A stretch of DNA of 64,000 nt from assembly GCA_007922305.1 (NCBI GenBank), contig ML677334.1:15525360-15589359 (forward strand). Reading direction: 5' to 3'. Made by a program: the position numbers and the translations under genes. This document shows, piece by piece, positions 1-10,935 of this stretch; within the stretch, counting starts at the first letter, position 1, and each line of letters starts with the position of its first letter. Under the pieces are notes generated by a model. That model was given only the letters and a program-made list of their open reading frames with translations, did no database searches and was not told the DNA's origin. The DNA comes from Dermatemys mawii. Its lineage: Eukaryota; Chordata; Testudines; Dermatemydidae.

Positions 1-597
1 TATTGCTTCTAATGAGGCCAGAAACACCAACAGTGTTACCAACAATATCTCAGCATATTTGCTGTGAGGACAATTGGAACCCAGATTTTCAAAGCCAAAT
101 GAAATAGAATGGAAATAATATGCCCTAAATTGTTATGAACTTGGAAAAAAAAAAGATTCAGTTCAAATCTCAAAGGTACAGGTTTGGTTTTCATTTTACC
201 CATTCCTAGGTTCCATAGTAGAACCGTATGCTTTACATTGAAATCTCACAACTGCCAGCTTTTGTTCAGTTCCCCATCTTTGAATTTCTTGCAGTTGGAG
301 GCTGGCTCTGTGCCAGCTCTGCTTTTATTAATAAATAGAAAATCAGTTAGGTAAACACGTTAAATTAAGAGCCCTAAATAGGCTTAACTATCCTTAAATT
401 CCAAATGATGTGTGTAGCTAATCTATGTTAATTCAATATTAATTAATTATTGAAACAGATTTGAGGTTTAACAACTGTAGATATATTTATTTCTCTTCAC
501 ATACTTGTTAATTCTCAACAGCATGCTTTTTAGCCTTCTGTTGCTATGGGCTGTATTTGGTGTACTTCCCCCAAACAGTTACATACAGGTATGACTA
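1..597. other. unique AT-rich sequence, nothing recognised
   Basis: I see no reading frame with coding character, no terminal repeats and no recognisable repeat family here. Confidence 0.6.
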
Positions 598-985
598 AAG
601 GCAGTGTGGTCCAGTGGATGTCAGCTGCCTGGAACTGAGTTAGCAGGGACAGAATCTTCTATTCTGGATTTTCTGCCACTGCCTTGATGTGTGATGTTGG
701 GCAAGCTACATAAGGCCCAGTCCAGTTCTCATTAAAGTGAGTAGAAGTTTTGCATGGCGAAAAAGACCTCTCTCTGACTCACTTCTAGGGTGACCGGACA
801 GAAAATGTGAAAAATTGGGATAGAGGTGGGGAATAATAGGAGACTATATAAGAAAAACCCCAAAATTGGGACTGTCCCTCTCAGAATTGGGACATCTGGT
901 CACCCTACTCATCTCACTATAGGTACAATGACAAAGCACCTTGATAAAGTGCTTTGAGATCCATTGATGGGAAAAAAACAAAAAC
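598..985 (+). repeat. MIR-like tRNA-derived SINE, split by a MITE
   Basis: The left part (598-about 740) has a tRNA-like head with a 'gtgtggtccagtgga' A-box-like stretch. It is followed by the MIR-type core 'gccactgcc...tgttgggcaagc'. The right part (about 930-985) has the typical MIR tail 'aaagtgctttgagatcc'. A small TA-flanked transposon sits between the two halves, so the SINE is older than that insertion. The family assignment rests on pattern recognition of the core and tail. Confidence 0.6.
788..905. mobile_element. 118-bp palindromic MITE with TA target duplication
   Basis: The ends are inverted repeats: GGGTGACCGGACAG at the left and CTGGTCACCC at the right. TA dinucleotides flank it on both sides (786-787 and 906-907). 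The inner arms also pair ('aaaattggga...gggactgtccc', 'tcagaattgggacatctgg'). No coding capacity is present. TA duplication suggests mobilisation by a Tc1/mariner-type transposase. It lies inside the MIR-like SINE. Confidence 0.7.
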
Positions 986-1589
986 CCTTATTAAATACCA
1001 CTGAAGATGTGCTGAAAAACTATTGGTTGCTAAAACCTATTTCTTTTGAGTTTAAACAACTATGTCTTCATGTTATATCTAGAGTATAACAGACATTAAA
1101 CTATAGAAATTTAGTCTAAATACATTTTTTACATTTCACAATTGTTGATGCTTTATAACTAAATATTTCATATTAAAAAAATACATTTTTGGACATATTG
1201 ATTAATCTGACTTAGTGGCCTTCTGATATTATATTGCAGTGGAGTGGTCTTAGTCTGAGTGACAGGTTGTTTCGCCACTGATGCATGTATATTATATCAA
1301 TGTGATGCATATATATTATGTCAAAATGTCTATTATATCATAGCTGACTATTGTCCTCAGAGCTTGCTGTCTGATTATGTGTGTATTCAACAAATAGAGA
1401 TAACAAATTCTTAATTATAAATATATCTAAAGCTGTATAACCATGCTTGGCTGGCTAGTTTTCTCTCTCATGCTCTGGGTCACATTGCCATAAATGGGGA
1501 CAGAAAGAAATTTCCCACCACAGAGATTGGTTATGACTCCCCTTGCCCCTTTCCTTTGTAACATGTGGGTGCAGGTCACTTGCCAGAAT
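986..1589. other. unique AT-rich sequence, nothing recognised
   Basis: No coding signal or repeat structure was found. Confidence 0.5.
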
Positions 1590-2215
1590 TATCTAGGTCT
1601 CTGTGACAGGGGGCATTCATTGCTGTATGGTCCCTCCTTGTCGCTCATCGGGGGAATTAGCTCTGCCACCTAGTTGGACACCCACCCATTCTAGTCCATC
1701 ATTCCACTTACTCCATAGTTTCTCATGCTCCTGGAGCTGCAGCACTTTCCTTTTCATAGCTTAGCCATCCAACACCCAAGTCATATTAAAGTTCTCCCCC
1801 TTTTGGGATATAGCAAGTCCTTTGAGGTAAACTATCCCAGGCAGACTACTACCTGGTCTGTGCCTCTCCCCCAGTTACTAGTAGAAGAACCCAGACCTAC
1901 CTTGTACTCCAGGGTTCCAGTCCAGGGACCCTCAAGCCAGCAGTCTGGGCTATTACTCTCCCAGCCCTAAATGCTTCTTCCTTGGACTGCTACCTACTCT
2001 CCACTTATTCCTTCTTGTTCTTTCCCCTTGTCTCAGGAAGTGCAACTGCAGGTTACCCTCTTTGCAGCCCACCGATTTCCTCTTTTTAGTAATCCAGTCC
2101 AGCTCTTCCCCCAGCTGGACTTCATCAGCATTTAGGCTCTAGCATTCCTTAGGTTTCTTCAAAGTAAAGCCTAAGATTAATTGGCCTAACTCACCCCTTC
2201 AAGCCTTGTGTGATG
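1590..2215. repeat. pyrimidine-rich segment, possible old LTR fragment
   Basis: This block differs from its AT-rich flanks. It is C/T-rich with runs such as 'ctctcccccag' and 'ctcttcccccagctgg' and a short open frame (1725-1970) of low-complexity composition. The texture resembles decayed LTR sequence, but I see no TG...CA ends or target duplication, so the class is open. Confidence 0.25.
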
Positions 2216-2329
2216 AGGGTATCTCATCATGGTCTCTCTCTCTTAATTATTTCTCTGCCATTGTGGGAGCCTATTCTCAGCCAATGGCACATAATAGTCT
2301 AGTCCTTGGAGGCTATAATACTTAGGTGT

Positions 2330-2420
2330 AATTTTGGTTGTTGTGTAATGGATAGGGTTGGTGGCCTGTAACATATAGGAGGTTTTTTTCTGGCCTTAAG
2401 CTCCATGATTATGCCTTGAG
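2330..2420 (+). repeat. short CR1 3'-end-like fragment
   Basis: The stretch 'ggcctgtaacatataggagg' followed by 'ctggccttaagctccatga' resembles the extreme 3' end of CR1 LINEs in sense orientation, with an internal deletion. It is too short for subfamily assignment. Confidence 0.35.
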
Positions 2421-2875
2421 GTATAAAATTGCTAATAATTGCTCAATAAGGATTCCTATTATTTTGGTAATAATTGTCACCTTTAAATAGTAGAATTTAA
2501 ACAATGATCATTCAACAGAATCTGATACAACACATTTCCCGCCCCTGCATATAGAATAGATTATGACGTATAATGTCCTTGTGTAGTATCTTTAGGTAAA
2601 TGCTGTCTGTAGCGTCTAGGCTATAAATTAACTGGAAAGACAGGACACATATATTTGCCTTGTAAGTTGAGTGAGTGCTGAATGATTTTCTAATCACTCA
2701 AACTGTGATTGTTATTGATCGCTAATCCCCATTTACAGAAACCTTTGCATTAACTAATGAAAGGTGAATCACAGAGTTTGGAAATTGTTACAGAATGTCA
2801 GATGTGTTCTGGCTTCAAGAAAAAGACTTTAGAAAAGTTAACATCACAACAAAGTGATTGGCCAAACATTAGGGC
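2421..2875. other. unique AT-rich sequence, nothing recognised
   Basis: No supported feature. Short open frames here have no coding character. Confidence 0.5.
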
Positions 2876-2978
2876 TGGAATTTTCAAAGCTATCTAAGGA
2901 AACAAGATGCCCAGATCCCAGTGAAGTTCAATAAGTTTTACAGGCATCTTACTTGTTCAGGTTCCTTTGAAAATCCAA
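2876..2978. repeat. imperfect palindromic repeat ('attttcaaag...ctttgaaaat')
   Basis: The ends 'gaattttcaaagctatctaa' and 'gttcctttgaaaatcc' are inverted relative to each other. The middle has 'agatgcccagatcccagtgaagtt'. It resembles the palindromic repeat at 29771-29895, which has the same ends ('gccagatttccaaagatac'). Confidence 0.45.
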
Positions 2979-4349
2979 CACAAAACAACCAAAACAAAAC
3001 AACCAAAAAAACAATTTCAAACCTCACCACTCTGGTGAAAAAAAGGCACTCAGACAGATGCACTGTAACTTGCTTCTATACAAGAAATTTCTCTTTTTTC
3101 TTAATATTTACATCCAAGAATGAATCCTTTTCTCACAGGAGTACATAGATATATATTCAGCCCTACTTACTTAGATACGTAACACATAATTATCCCTTCT
3201 AACTATTGATCAAGCTTATACTTCTATAATCCTAAAATTGAACTCTATTTAGCATAATGATATAATAGATTAGATAATCACATCATCACACAACGAGACT
3301 AAGCCTTCTACTGATATTTTTAATACTTCTTGCTGTATTTCCAGCCTGAGGAAAACTAAGAGCAATCTTTTTTTCTATTCCTTAAATAAACAATTCTGAT
3401 CCTGAATTGGCCAGTCATGAAGATAATTTTTTTCAAAAGTTTGTGATTCTCTTCAGCATTCTTTTTTTGAATCTGCTAAAATGACAGTCATTCTAATCTT
3501 TCTGTCCCTCCCAAAGAGTTCTAATGTCTCTTCTTGGGAAGAAAGAATACAGTACCTCTGGCTTTGGCATCATCCTCATAACAATGCGGCTGACTTGATG
3601 GAAAGCTCACTAGCTCCGTGATCCCCTATGCGTATGAAAGGGTTTTCCTGCAAATTGTGACCCAAAGGAACACAGACCTTCAGCTTGTTCCACTCTATAT
3701 CACATTCTATCCAAAGACATTGTGACATTTCCCTCCCGTTCTTATTTTTTCATCTGCAGTTCTTTATGGTCCCCATTCTACATTATTTAAATACATCATA
3801 TAAATACATTTAAATATTTTTCTCATCATTCTCGTCACTCACCCTTGACTCTCTTGATAGCCTGGGCAAGCTCATTCAGGAAGATGGGAGCTCCAAATTT
3901 TTCACTTCATCTCCTGCCCCCCCGTCACACAACATTTGAAACTATTCTTACAAAGGAAGGATGAGGCTGGTATAAATAAATTGTCAAAGTTAGAGATGCT
4001 ATAAAATGCAATTCTGTTCTTACAGTCTCACCTGCCCTTGGTTCTGCCATTTTGTGTCTAGTCAATGAAATAATGATACAATCATTAGCTATAATGCCCT
4101 TACAAAGTGCCTATATACCCAAGGATACAAAGACTAAAATGTATTATTACACTACTTCTCTACTAATAGAATCAGCCAGGGGCCTAGCAAGTTCTAATAG
4201 AGTCTGCTGTACTCTAGTATTTCTGTTTCTTGGTTGCAGCAAGGCTACTGATCTCTGTGATAACATGTCTTAGAATAAGGTGATGACATCAAAGAATCAT
4301 AGAAGCTATCTGACAGCATAAAGGAACTGCTGTCTGGCATTCAAAAGAT
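2979..4349. other. unique AT-rich sequence, nothing recognised
   Basis: No gene or repeat supported. Open frames at 2921-3148 and 4052-4273 have random-looking composition. Confidence 0.5.
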
Positions 4350-4350
4350 C

Positions 4351-4377
4351 ACACACACACACACACAGACACACACA
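4351..4377. repeat. (CA)n microsatellite, interrupted
   Basis: About 13 CA units with one CAGA interruption. Confidence 0.9.
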
Positions 4378-4706
4378 GAGTGGAGTTATCATATCCCTAC
4401 CATTAAGTGAACAGAAAGCCACAGATACAACAGTAAAATAACTATGTCAAATTCTGAGAGATTTTAACCCATTTTGCTAAATTCAGCACCTATTGGAATT
4501 AATGAGAGTCTTTCCATTTACTTTAGTCACTGTAGTATTGAGCCCTAAAGTAACTGCCATTGTGGAAAAAAATCCTCTCTTTAAAATTGCACAACAGCAC
4601 ATTAGAGTTCATGGATGGGTCATTGCTGCAAAAGTGGGAGGCATATCAGAAAAGAATGGTGACGGGGAAATGGTATGGAAAGAAACTTGATCAGTGAACA
4701 ACATAT
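4378..4706. other. unique sequence, nothing recognised
   Basis: One open frame (4493-4690) has no recognisable domain or coding bias. Confidence 0.5.
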
Positions 4707-4707
4707 A

Positions 4708-4844
4708 CACTGCTACCTCGATATAACCAAAAAATCATACCGCGGTATAGGTGAAACCGCGTTATATCGAAGCGAGACACGCTGACACACTGATCCACTG
4801 GAACGTGAAGCGCTCCTTTACCACGTTATCTCAGAATAGCAGTG
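4708..4844. mobile_element. 137-bp TA-flanked MITE (mariner/Tigger-like ends)
   Basis: The left end is CACTGCTACCTCGATATAAC and the right end, read in reverse, is CACTGCTATTCTGAGATAAC. The target duplication is TA (4706-4707, 4845-4846). Inner repeats 'accgcggtataggtgaaacc' and 'gcgttatatcgaagcg' are CpG-rich. TIR sequence, TA target and length fit a non-autonomous Tigger-like (Tc1/mariner) element. No coding capacity. Confidence 0.75.
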
Positions 4845-4846
4845 TA

Positions 4847-5564
4847 TTTAAGTGTAAATTAGTCAACAACTATAAGTAGTAAAGAAAACAACCGGCTGAG
4901 AGAATTTATTTAAAATTCTGGACTCTTGCCTTGTGGGTGGGATCCATGAAGGGACTTACATGTTGCTATGCCAATGGATAGTAGTTATGAATTGCAATGG
5001 AACCTAAAACTGTGACTCAGGTACATACCCACGTTATTTAGCCAATTTAGTACCTTTATGAATCCCACCCTGTGTTCCTTTTCAAACTGCCAAATGTCAA
5101 TTGCAAGACTCAGCGGGATTAGGATTTGACACCAACTAGAGTAATTTGAAAGGTTCTTTTTAAATTAAAATTTCCAACCTTATATTTTTACATGCCCTTT
5201 GGGGGGTAAACTTATTTTGGCCTTCATAACCCTCTGCAGTTTCTCAGTTCAGTTTCTTTATAAACAAACTTTTTTTTTCTCCTTTGCCATACAAAAACTC
5301 ATCATTCACTTTTCATATTGCTAATATTTATTACTTTATTCTACCTTTATGATTTGCACTTTAATGCATTTTATGATATGGTTTGTATGAATCATGTATC
5401 ATGGTTTATAACAAATGAAGTTGTGTGTCAAAGTACCATACCAAAACATAATAATTTATTCAGCAGTGAGTTAGCATCAGTGGTGATGAAATATAAATAT
5501 CCAAAGTACAAAATTCTAAACAGTGTAATTTCAAAAAGTATAGTTTGTAAACTCATGTAATTGT
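4847..5564. other. unique AT-rich sequence, nothing recognised
   Basis: No supported feature. The open frame at 5318-5560 is AT-driven and has no domain signature. Confidence 0.5.
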
Positions 5565-6112
5565 CAGACTTGAAGGGGCTTTGAAAAGTTATCTAGTTCA
5601 ATCGCCTGTACTCATGTCCAGACTAAATATTAGCTAGACCATCCCTGACACGTGTTTGTCAAACCTACTGTTAAACTCCAGTGATGGAGATTCCACAACC
5701 TCCCTAGGCAATTTATTTCAGAGTTAAACTACCCTCACAGTTAATAAGTTTTCCTAATGTCCAGCTTAAACTGTCCTTGCTGCAGTTTAAGCCAATTGCT
5801 TCTTGTCCTATTCTCAGAGGTTAAAGGAGAACAATTTTTCTCCCTCCTCCTTGTAACAATCTTCTATGTATTTGAAAATGATCGTGTCCCTTCTCAGTCT
5901 ATTCTTCTTCAAACTAACCACTTTTTTTCAGTCTTCCCTCATAGCTCATGTTTTCTAGATCTTTAATCATGTTTGTTGCTCTTCTGTGGACTTTCACCAA
6001 TTTGCCCATATCTTTCCTGAAATATAGTGCTCAGAAATGGACACAATGAGGCCTAATAAGTGCAGAGTAGAGCAGGAGAATTACTTCTCATGTCTTGCTT
6101 ACAACCCTCCTG
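5565..6112 (-). mobile_element. CR1 LINE 'A', 3' part, antisense (first segment)
   Basis: Antisense CR1 3' region, recognised by stretches such as 'tgatggagattccacaacct', 'tgcttcttgtcctattctca' and 'gcagagtagagcaggagaat'. It breaks off in mid-element at about 6112 and resumes at 10074 ('ctaatacatcctggaatgat'). The two parts are one older copy split by insertion of CR1 'B'. No intact reading frame remains. Confidence 0.8.
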
Positions 6113-6693
6113 TATACCCTGAATTTTAAAAAAACACAATAAGAGAACCAAACAAGTGCCACCATGGATAAACAACAAAGTTAAAGAAGCAGTGAGAGGC
6201 AAAAAAGCATCCTTTAAAAATTAGGAGCTAAATCCTAGTAAGGAAATTAGAAAAGGGCATAACCTTTGGCAAGTGAAGTACAAAAATATAATTAGGAAGG
6301 CCAAAAAAAGAATTTGAAGATCAGCTAGCCAAAGACTCAAAAAGTAACAGCAAAATATTTTTTAAGTACATCAGAAGCAGGAAGCCTGCTAAACAATCAC
6401 TATGAAACACTAGATGATTGAGATGCTAAAGGAGCACTCAAGGAAGATAAGGCCATTGCAATGAAACTAAACACATTCTTTGCATTGGTCTTCATGGTTG
6501 AGGATGTGAGGGAGATTCACAAACCTGAGCCATTCTCTTTAGGTGACAAATATGAGGAATTGTCATTAGAGGGGGTTTGGGAACTAATTGATTAAATAAA
6601 CAGTAAAAAAACCCACCAGGACCAAGTATTCATCCAACAGTTCTGAAGGGACTCAAATGTGAAACTGCAGAACTACTAACAGTGGTTTGTAAC
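6113..6693 (+). mobile_element. CR1 LINE 'B', sense, upstream segment
   Basis: A 5'-truncated sense CR1 copy starting within ORF2, recognised by 'gaagcagtgagaggcaaaaa', 'gaaggccaaaaaaagaattt' and 'gtacatcagaagcaggaagc'. It stops at a target site GTAAC (6689-6693), where the LTR element is inserted, and resumes at 8562. Many indels and stops mean it cannot code. Confidence 0.8.
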
Positions 6694-7473
6694 TGTCATA
6701 AGTGTGAAGTAGTCTAGAATTATTGTTTACCTGTAAGGGGTTAAGCTAAAGGTAACCTGAGAGGTGGACAACTGACCAATGAAAAATTCCTCAGGAGACA
6801 AAGGATTTTAAGTTTCAGTTTCTCTCTGGGTCTCTCTCTGTTCACCTCGGCTATGGGATGAACACAGCTATGTCTTTCACTGTAACTATAAGATTCTATC
6901 AAGTACTGTAGTCAGTAAGTTTACCTTCTTTTTTATCACTTGGAGGGTTCTCAGTGGTGAGTGTTGGCTGGGTGCTTCTTGAGATTGTAAGCTTCAGCAG
7001 AGATATCAACAGTGGGAGAAAGTTGCCTCGGGGGAGAGGTTTGGTTTCTGAATCCTTTTGTTGATTATAGTAGATGCTGTTCTATTGATGGTTATAAGGG
7101 ATTTATTCCTTTCTTTTTTCTTTTATTAAAATCTTTCTTTTAAGAAGCCGACTGCTTGTTTTTCATTGTGTAAGATCCTGGTTTTGGATCAGGCACGTCT
7201 CGCAGGAGCAGGCGAGGTTTGTTTTTTTTCTCTCAAGCTTCCCAGGCAAGGAAGAAGTTTGGGGGGTTAGTGGAAAGGGAAAGAAGGGTCTCAAACTACC
7301 CTAGACCTAATTTGGTGGTGGCAGCGTACCAGGTCCAGATACAGAAGAAGTTGTGTTCTGGGGAAAAACATTTTAACCCAAGCTGGTAAAATAAGCTTGG
7401 AGGGTTATTTCTTTTTTCATGTGGGTCCCCACATCTGTACCCTAGAGTTCAGAGTGGGGAGGCAATCCTGACA
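6694..7473 (+). repeat. left LTR (780 bp)
   Basis: It starts TGTCATAAG and ends CCTGACA (TG...CA rule). It contains an ATTAAA-type signal within 'cttttattaaaatc' near 7125. The end is followed directly by 'tggttggcagtggtgg', which begins with the TGG expected of a tRNA primer-binding site. That makes + the probable sense of this LTR. A copy of the family stands alone at 13896-14696. Confidence 0.8.
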
Positions 7474-7994
7474 TGGTTGGCAGTGGTGGGATGAAATTTT
7501 GTGTATCTAAAAAACAGAATTTTGCAGAAAGCAGTTTAAATTTCCAGCAGTTTTTCTCTAAGGTGAAAATGCTAATGACCACTCAGCAAGTACAAACCAG
7601 TTAAACACCACAGGGGGTCACCCTGGTAAAACTTGCTCTGCAGGTTTTGAAGCTGTAGATAGCTCCACGCTTTGTCTTTTTCAGCTGCCTAAGGGCAGGG
7701 AGCTGAAGCTTTTTTTTTTTTTTTTTTTTTTTTTTGAGAGGGTTTTCTCCTGCTGGATAGCAGAGAGTAGCCCAGGTTTGCAGTTAAGAGTTAATAGGCT
7801 CGTTAAGTGCTAGGCAACCATCCCAGGGGTCTCTGGGGGAGGGGGGGAACTGGTCAGTTCAGTTTTCTGAGAATCAGTGTAGGGGATCTTTCTCCCTCTG
7901 CTGGTAGGATTCAAACCCTGCTGAGAATTTCCAAGTGATATAAGAAAATTTTGTTTAATTTTCAGTTAGTAAGTTAAACGCAGAAAGATTAAAA
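7474..7994. mobile_element. internal region of the LTR element
   Basis: 521 bp between the inverted LTRs. It opens with the primer-site-like 'tggttggcagtggtggga' and contains a run of T from 7710 to 7735 and a G-rich 'ggggga' stretch. No gag, pol or env-like frame is visible, so the copy is non-autonomous. Confidence 0.6.
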
Positions 7995-8556
7995 TGTCAG
8001 GATTGCCTCCCCACTCTGAACTCTAGGGTACAGATGTGGGGACCCGCATGAAAAAATAAATAACCCTCCCAAGCTTATTTTAATAAAGATTAAAAGATCT
8101 TTTAATAAAGATTAAAAGATTTTAATAAAAGAAAAAAGAAAGGAATGAATCCCTTATAACCATCAATAGAACAGCATCTACCATAATCAACAAAAGGATC
8201 CAGAAACCAAACCTCTCCCCCAAGGCAACTTTCTCCCACTGTTGATATCTCTGCTGAAGCTTACAATCTCAAGAAGCACCCAGCCAACACTCACCACTGA
8301 GAACCCTCCAAGTGATAAAAAGAAGGTAAACTTACTGACTACAGTACTTGATAGAATCTTATAGTTACAGTGAAAGACATAGCTGTGTTCATCCCATAGC
8401 CGAGGTGAACAGAGAGAGACCCAGAGAGAAACTGAAACTTAAAATCCTTTGTCTCCTGAGGAATTTTTCATTGGTCAGTTGTCCACCTCTCAGGTTACCT
8501 TTAGCTTAACCCCTTACAGGTAAACAATAATTCTAGGCTACTTCACACTTATGACA
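7995..8556 (-). repeat. right LTR, inverted, 562 bp with internal deletion
   Basis: The reverse complement of the left LTR, with only about six differences across the outer 460 bp. Roughly 230 bp of the R/U5-like part is missing. It is replaced by a tandem repeat of 'ttttaataaagattaaaaga' (8091-8135). The inner end begins TGTCAGGATTGCC, matching the LTR terminus. Confidence 0.8.
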
Positions 8557-8561
8557 GTAAC

Positions 8562-10073
8562 CTATCATTTAAATCAGCTTCTTTACCAAATGACTGAAGG
8601 ATAGCTAAGGTGAAACCAATTTTTCCAGAGGTGATCCTAGCAATGACAGGTGAGTAAGACGAACTTCAGTACTGGTCAAACTATTTGTGAAACCATAGTA
8701 AAGAACAGAATTGTCAGACACAGATAAATATAATTTCTTGGGGAAGAGTCAACATTGTTTTTGTAAAGGGAAATCATGCCCCACCAATCTACTAGAATTA
8801 TTTGAGGAAGTCAACAAGCATGTGAACAAGGGGGATCCAGTGAATGGATATAGTATACTTAGATTTTCAGGAAACCTTTAACAAGGTCCCTCACCAAAGG
8901 CTCTTAAGCAAAGTAAGCTGTCATGGGATAAGAGGGAAGGTCCTCTCACAGATCAGTAACTTGCTAAAAGATAGGAAACAAAGGTAGGAATAAATGATTA
9001 CTTTTCTCCACTCTGAAAAGTGAATAGTGGTGTCCCCCAGGGGTCTGTATTGGGATTAGTACTATTGAATATATTCATAAATGATCTGGAGAAAGGGGAA
9101 AAAAGTGTTTTGGCAAAATTTTCAGATGATACTAAAGTATTCAAGATAGTTAAATCCAAAGCAGACTGTGAAGAGCTACAAAGGGATCTCACAAAACTGG
9201 GTGACTGGGTAACAAAATGGTAGATTAAATTCAATGTTGACAAATGCAAAGTAATGCACCTTGTAAAACAAGCCCAACTATACATGTAAAATTATGGAGT
9301 CTAAATTTGTTGTTACCATTCAAGAAAGATATTTTTGGAGTTATATGGATAGTTCTCTGGAAACATTCACTCACTATGCAGCGGCAGTCAAAAATGCTAA
9401 CAGAATGTTGGGAATCATTAAGAAAGGGGTAGATAATAAGACAAAATATCATATTGCATCTGTATAAATCCATGGTATACCCACATTTTGAATGCTGCAT
9501 GAAGATGTGGTTACCCTAGCTCAAAAAGATATACTGGAATTGGAAAAGGTTCAGAAAAGGGCAACAAAAATTATTAAGGTATGGAACAGCTTATACATGA
9601 GGAGAGATTAATAGGATCAGGACTTTTCAGCTTGGAAAAGAGATGACTAATGGAGGATATTATAGAGGAGTATAAAATCATGAAACACAAGTACTTGGGG
9701 GGGGTTATCAAATAAAATTAATAGACAGCAGATTTAAAACAAACAAAAGGAAATATTTCTTCACACAACACACAGTCAACCTGTGGAATGCTTTGCCAGA
9801 GGATTTTGTGAAGGCCAACACTATAACAGGGTTAAAAAAAAATAACTAGATAAATTCATGAATGGTAGGTCCATCAATGGCTATCAGCCAGAATGGGCAG
9901 GCTGTACCTAGCCTCTGCTGGCCGGAAGCTGGGAATTGGCAACAGGAGATAGATCACTTGATGATTATCTGTTCTGTTCATTCCTTCTGAAGCACCTGGC
10001 ATTGTTCACTGTCAGAAGACATGATACTGGGCTAGATGGACCTTTGATCTCACCCAGTATGTCTGTTCTTATG
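8562..10073 (+). mobile_element. CR1 LINE 'B', sense, downstream segment to 3' end
   Basis: Continues exactly where 6693 broke off ('gtttgtaac | ctatcatttaaatcag'). It covers the central and C-terminal reverse transcriptase region and the 3' UTR. It ends in the CR1 tail 'gggctagatggacc...gttcttatg' at 10073, where the older antisense CR1 resumes. Frameshifts and stops are frequent. Confidence 0.85.
9020..9223 (+). pseudogene. CR1 reverse transcriptase fragment
   Basis: A 67-residue open remnant of CR1 ORF2. It carries SGVPQGSVLG near its N-terminus and LAKFSDDTKVF about 30 residues later. The second is the catalytic motif of the polymerase (normally FADD, here FSDD). It ends at a stop after GDWVTKW. 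In CR1 this region belongs to a much longer endonuclease plus reverse transcriptase protein. Here only the palm-domain piece stays open, and the surrounding frame is broken, so it is inactive. Confidence 0.85.
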
Positions 10074-10397
10074 CTAATACATCCTGGAATGATGTTTGGG
10101 TTTTTTTACAATACTGTTATATTGTTGACTTATATTTAGCTTGTGATCCATTATGACCCCCAATTCCTTTCTACAGTACTCCTTCCTAGTCAGTTATTTC
10201 CCTTTTTGTATATGTGCAACTGATTGTCCCCTCGTGAGTGGAGTACTTTGCATGTATCTGAATTTTAATCCTATCCACCAAACCACTTCCAACCCCTCTC
10301 AGCTTGGTATTGGCAGCAAACTTTATAGGTGTACTTTCTATGCCATTAATTAAACCATTGTTTGAGATATTGAACAAAACTGTACCCATAGGTCCCT
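10074..10397 (-). mobile_element. CR1 LINE 'A', antisense (second segment)
   Basis: Continuation of the antisense copy at 5565-6112. Recognisable pieces are 'cttgtgatccattatgaccc', 'gtggagtactttgcatgtat' and 'cagcttggtattggcagcaa'. It fades out near 10397. Confidence 0.8.
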
Positions 10398-10435
10398 GGT
10401 GTGTAACAGAAGATTACCTTCAAAGGCCCATGGTA

Positions 10436-10478
10436 TATAATGTTTTACCTTGTGTGTAATGTATTACCTTGTGTGTAC
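10436..10478. repeat. short tandem repeat 'taccttgtgtgtaatgt'
   Basis: Two to three degenerate copies of a unit of about 18 bp ('tttaccttgtgtgtaatgta', 'ttaccttgtgtgtacca'). Confidence 0.6.
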
Positions 10479-10679
10479 CACTACCTTCCTGACAACTAGT
10501 AAATAAGCTGCTCAGCTATAGTTCTAGCAAGCTCAAGTAACTTACTGGTGAAGGATATATTTTTTGAGATAAATATCTTATTGTCTCCTGTACATAAGTA
10601 AAGAATACTCTGCACTTACTTATATACTAGCAGTACTTTATATTCAACGTCTCAAACTGTCTCACATGCATTAGTAAAT

Positions 10680-10935
10680 GAAGTCTCACAACACATGTAT
10701 GAGGTAGAGAAGTATGAATATCCCAATTTTAATAGACAAGTTGAAGAACAGAGAGGTTATGAGTGAAGTTCTGGGCCTATAGGACCCAACAAGAGTTTTG
10801 CCAATGACTTCCATAGGGTTAGGATTTCACCCTAAATAACTTGCTAAATGCCATGCAGTGAGTCGGTTTACAGAGCTAGAAATAGAATCCACAATTCCCT
10901 GACTTCTAGTGCTGTGTTAACCACACAGCCATCCT
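10680..10935 (-). repeat. antisense MIR-like SINE
   Basis: Reads as reverse-strand MIR: 'tatgaggtagagaagtatga', 'gaacagagaggttatgagtg', 'gagtcggtttacagagctag' and 'gtgctgtgttaaccacacag'. A piece with 'gccaatgacttccatagggt' appears to be inserted or appended in the middle. Confidence 0.55.

Larger units (their letters stand above)
6694..8556. mobile_element. LTR element with inverted (head-to-head) LTRs
   Basis: The unit is flanked by identical 5-bp duplications GTAAC (6689-6693 and 8557-8561), and the CR1 host reads through once it is removed. It begins TGTCATAAGTGTGAAG and ends CTTCACACTTATGACA, so both outer ends are the same LTR end. The left LTR is 780 bp. The right LTR is its near-identical reverse complement with an internal deletion. 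The 521-bp centre has no coding frame. Normal LTR retrotransposons have direct LTR repeats, so this copy is rearranged. The shared duplication indicates that the inverted form existed at integration or arose afterwards without disturbing the ends. Confidence 0.85.

Noticed and set aside
7474..7994. Possible gag/pol remnant between the LTRs
   Set aside because: No frame of useful length or retroviral motif is present in the 521 bp.
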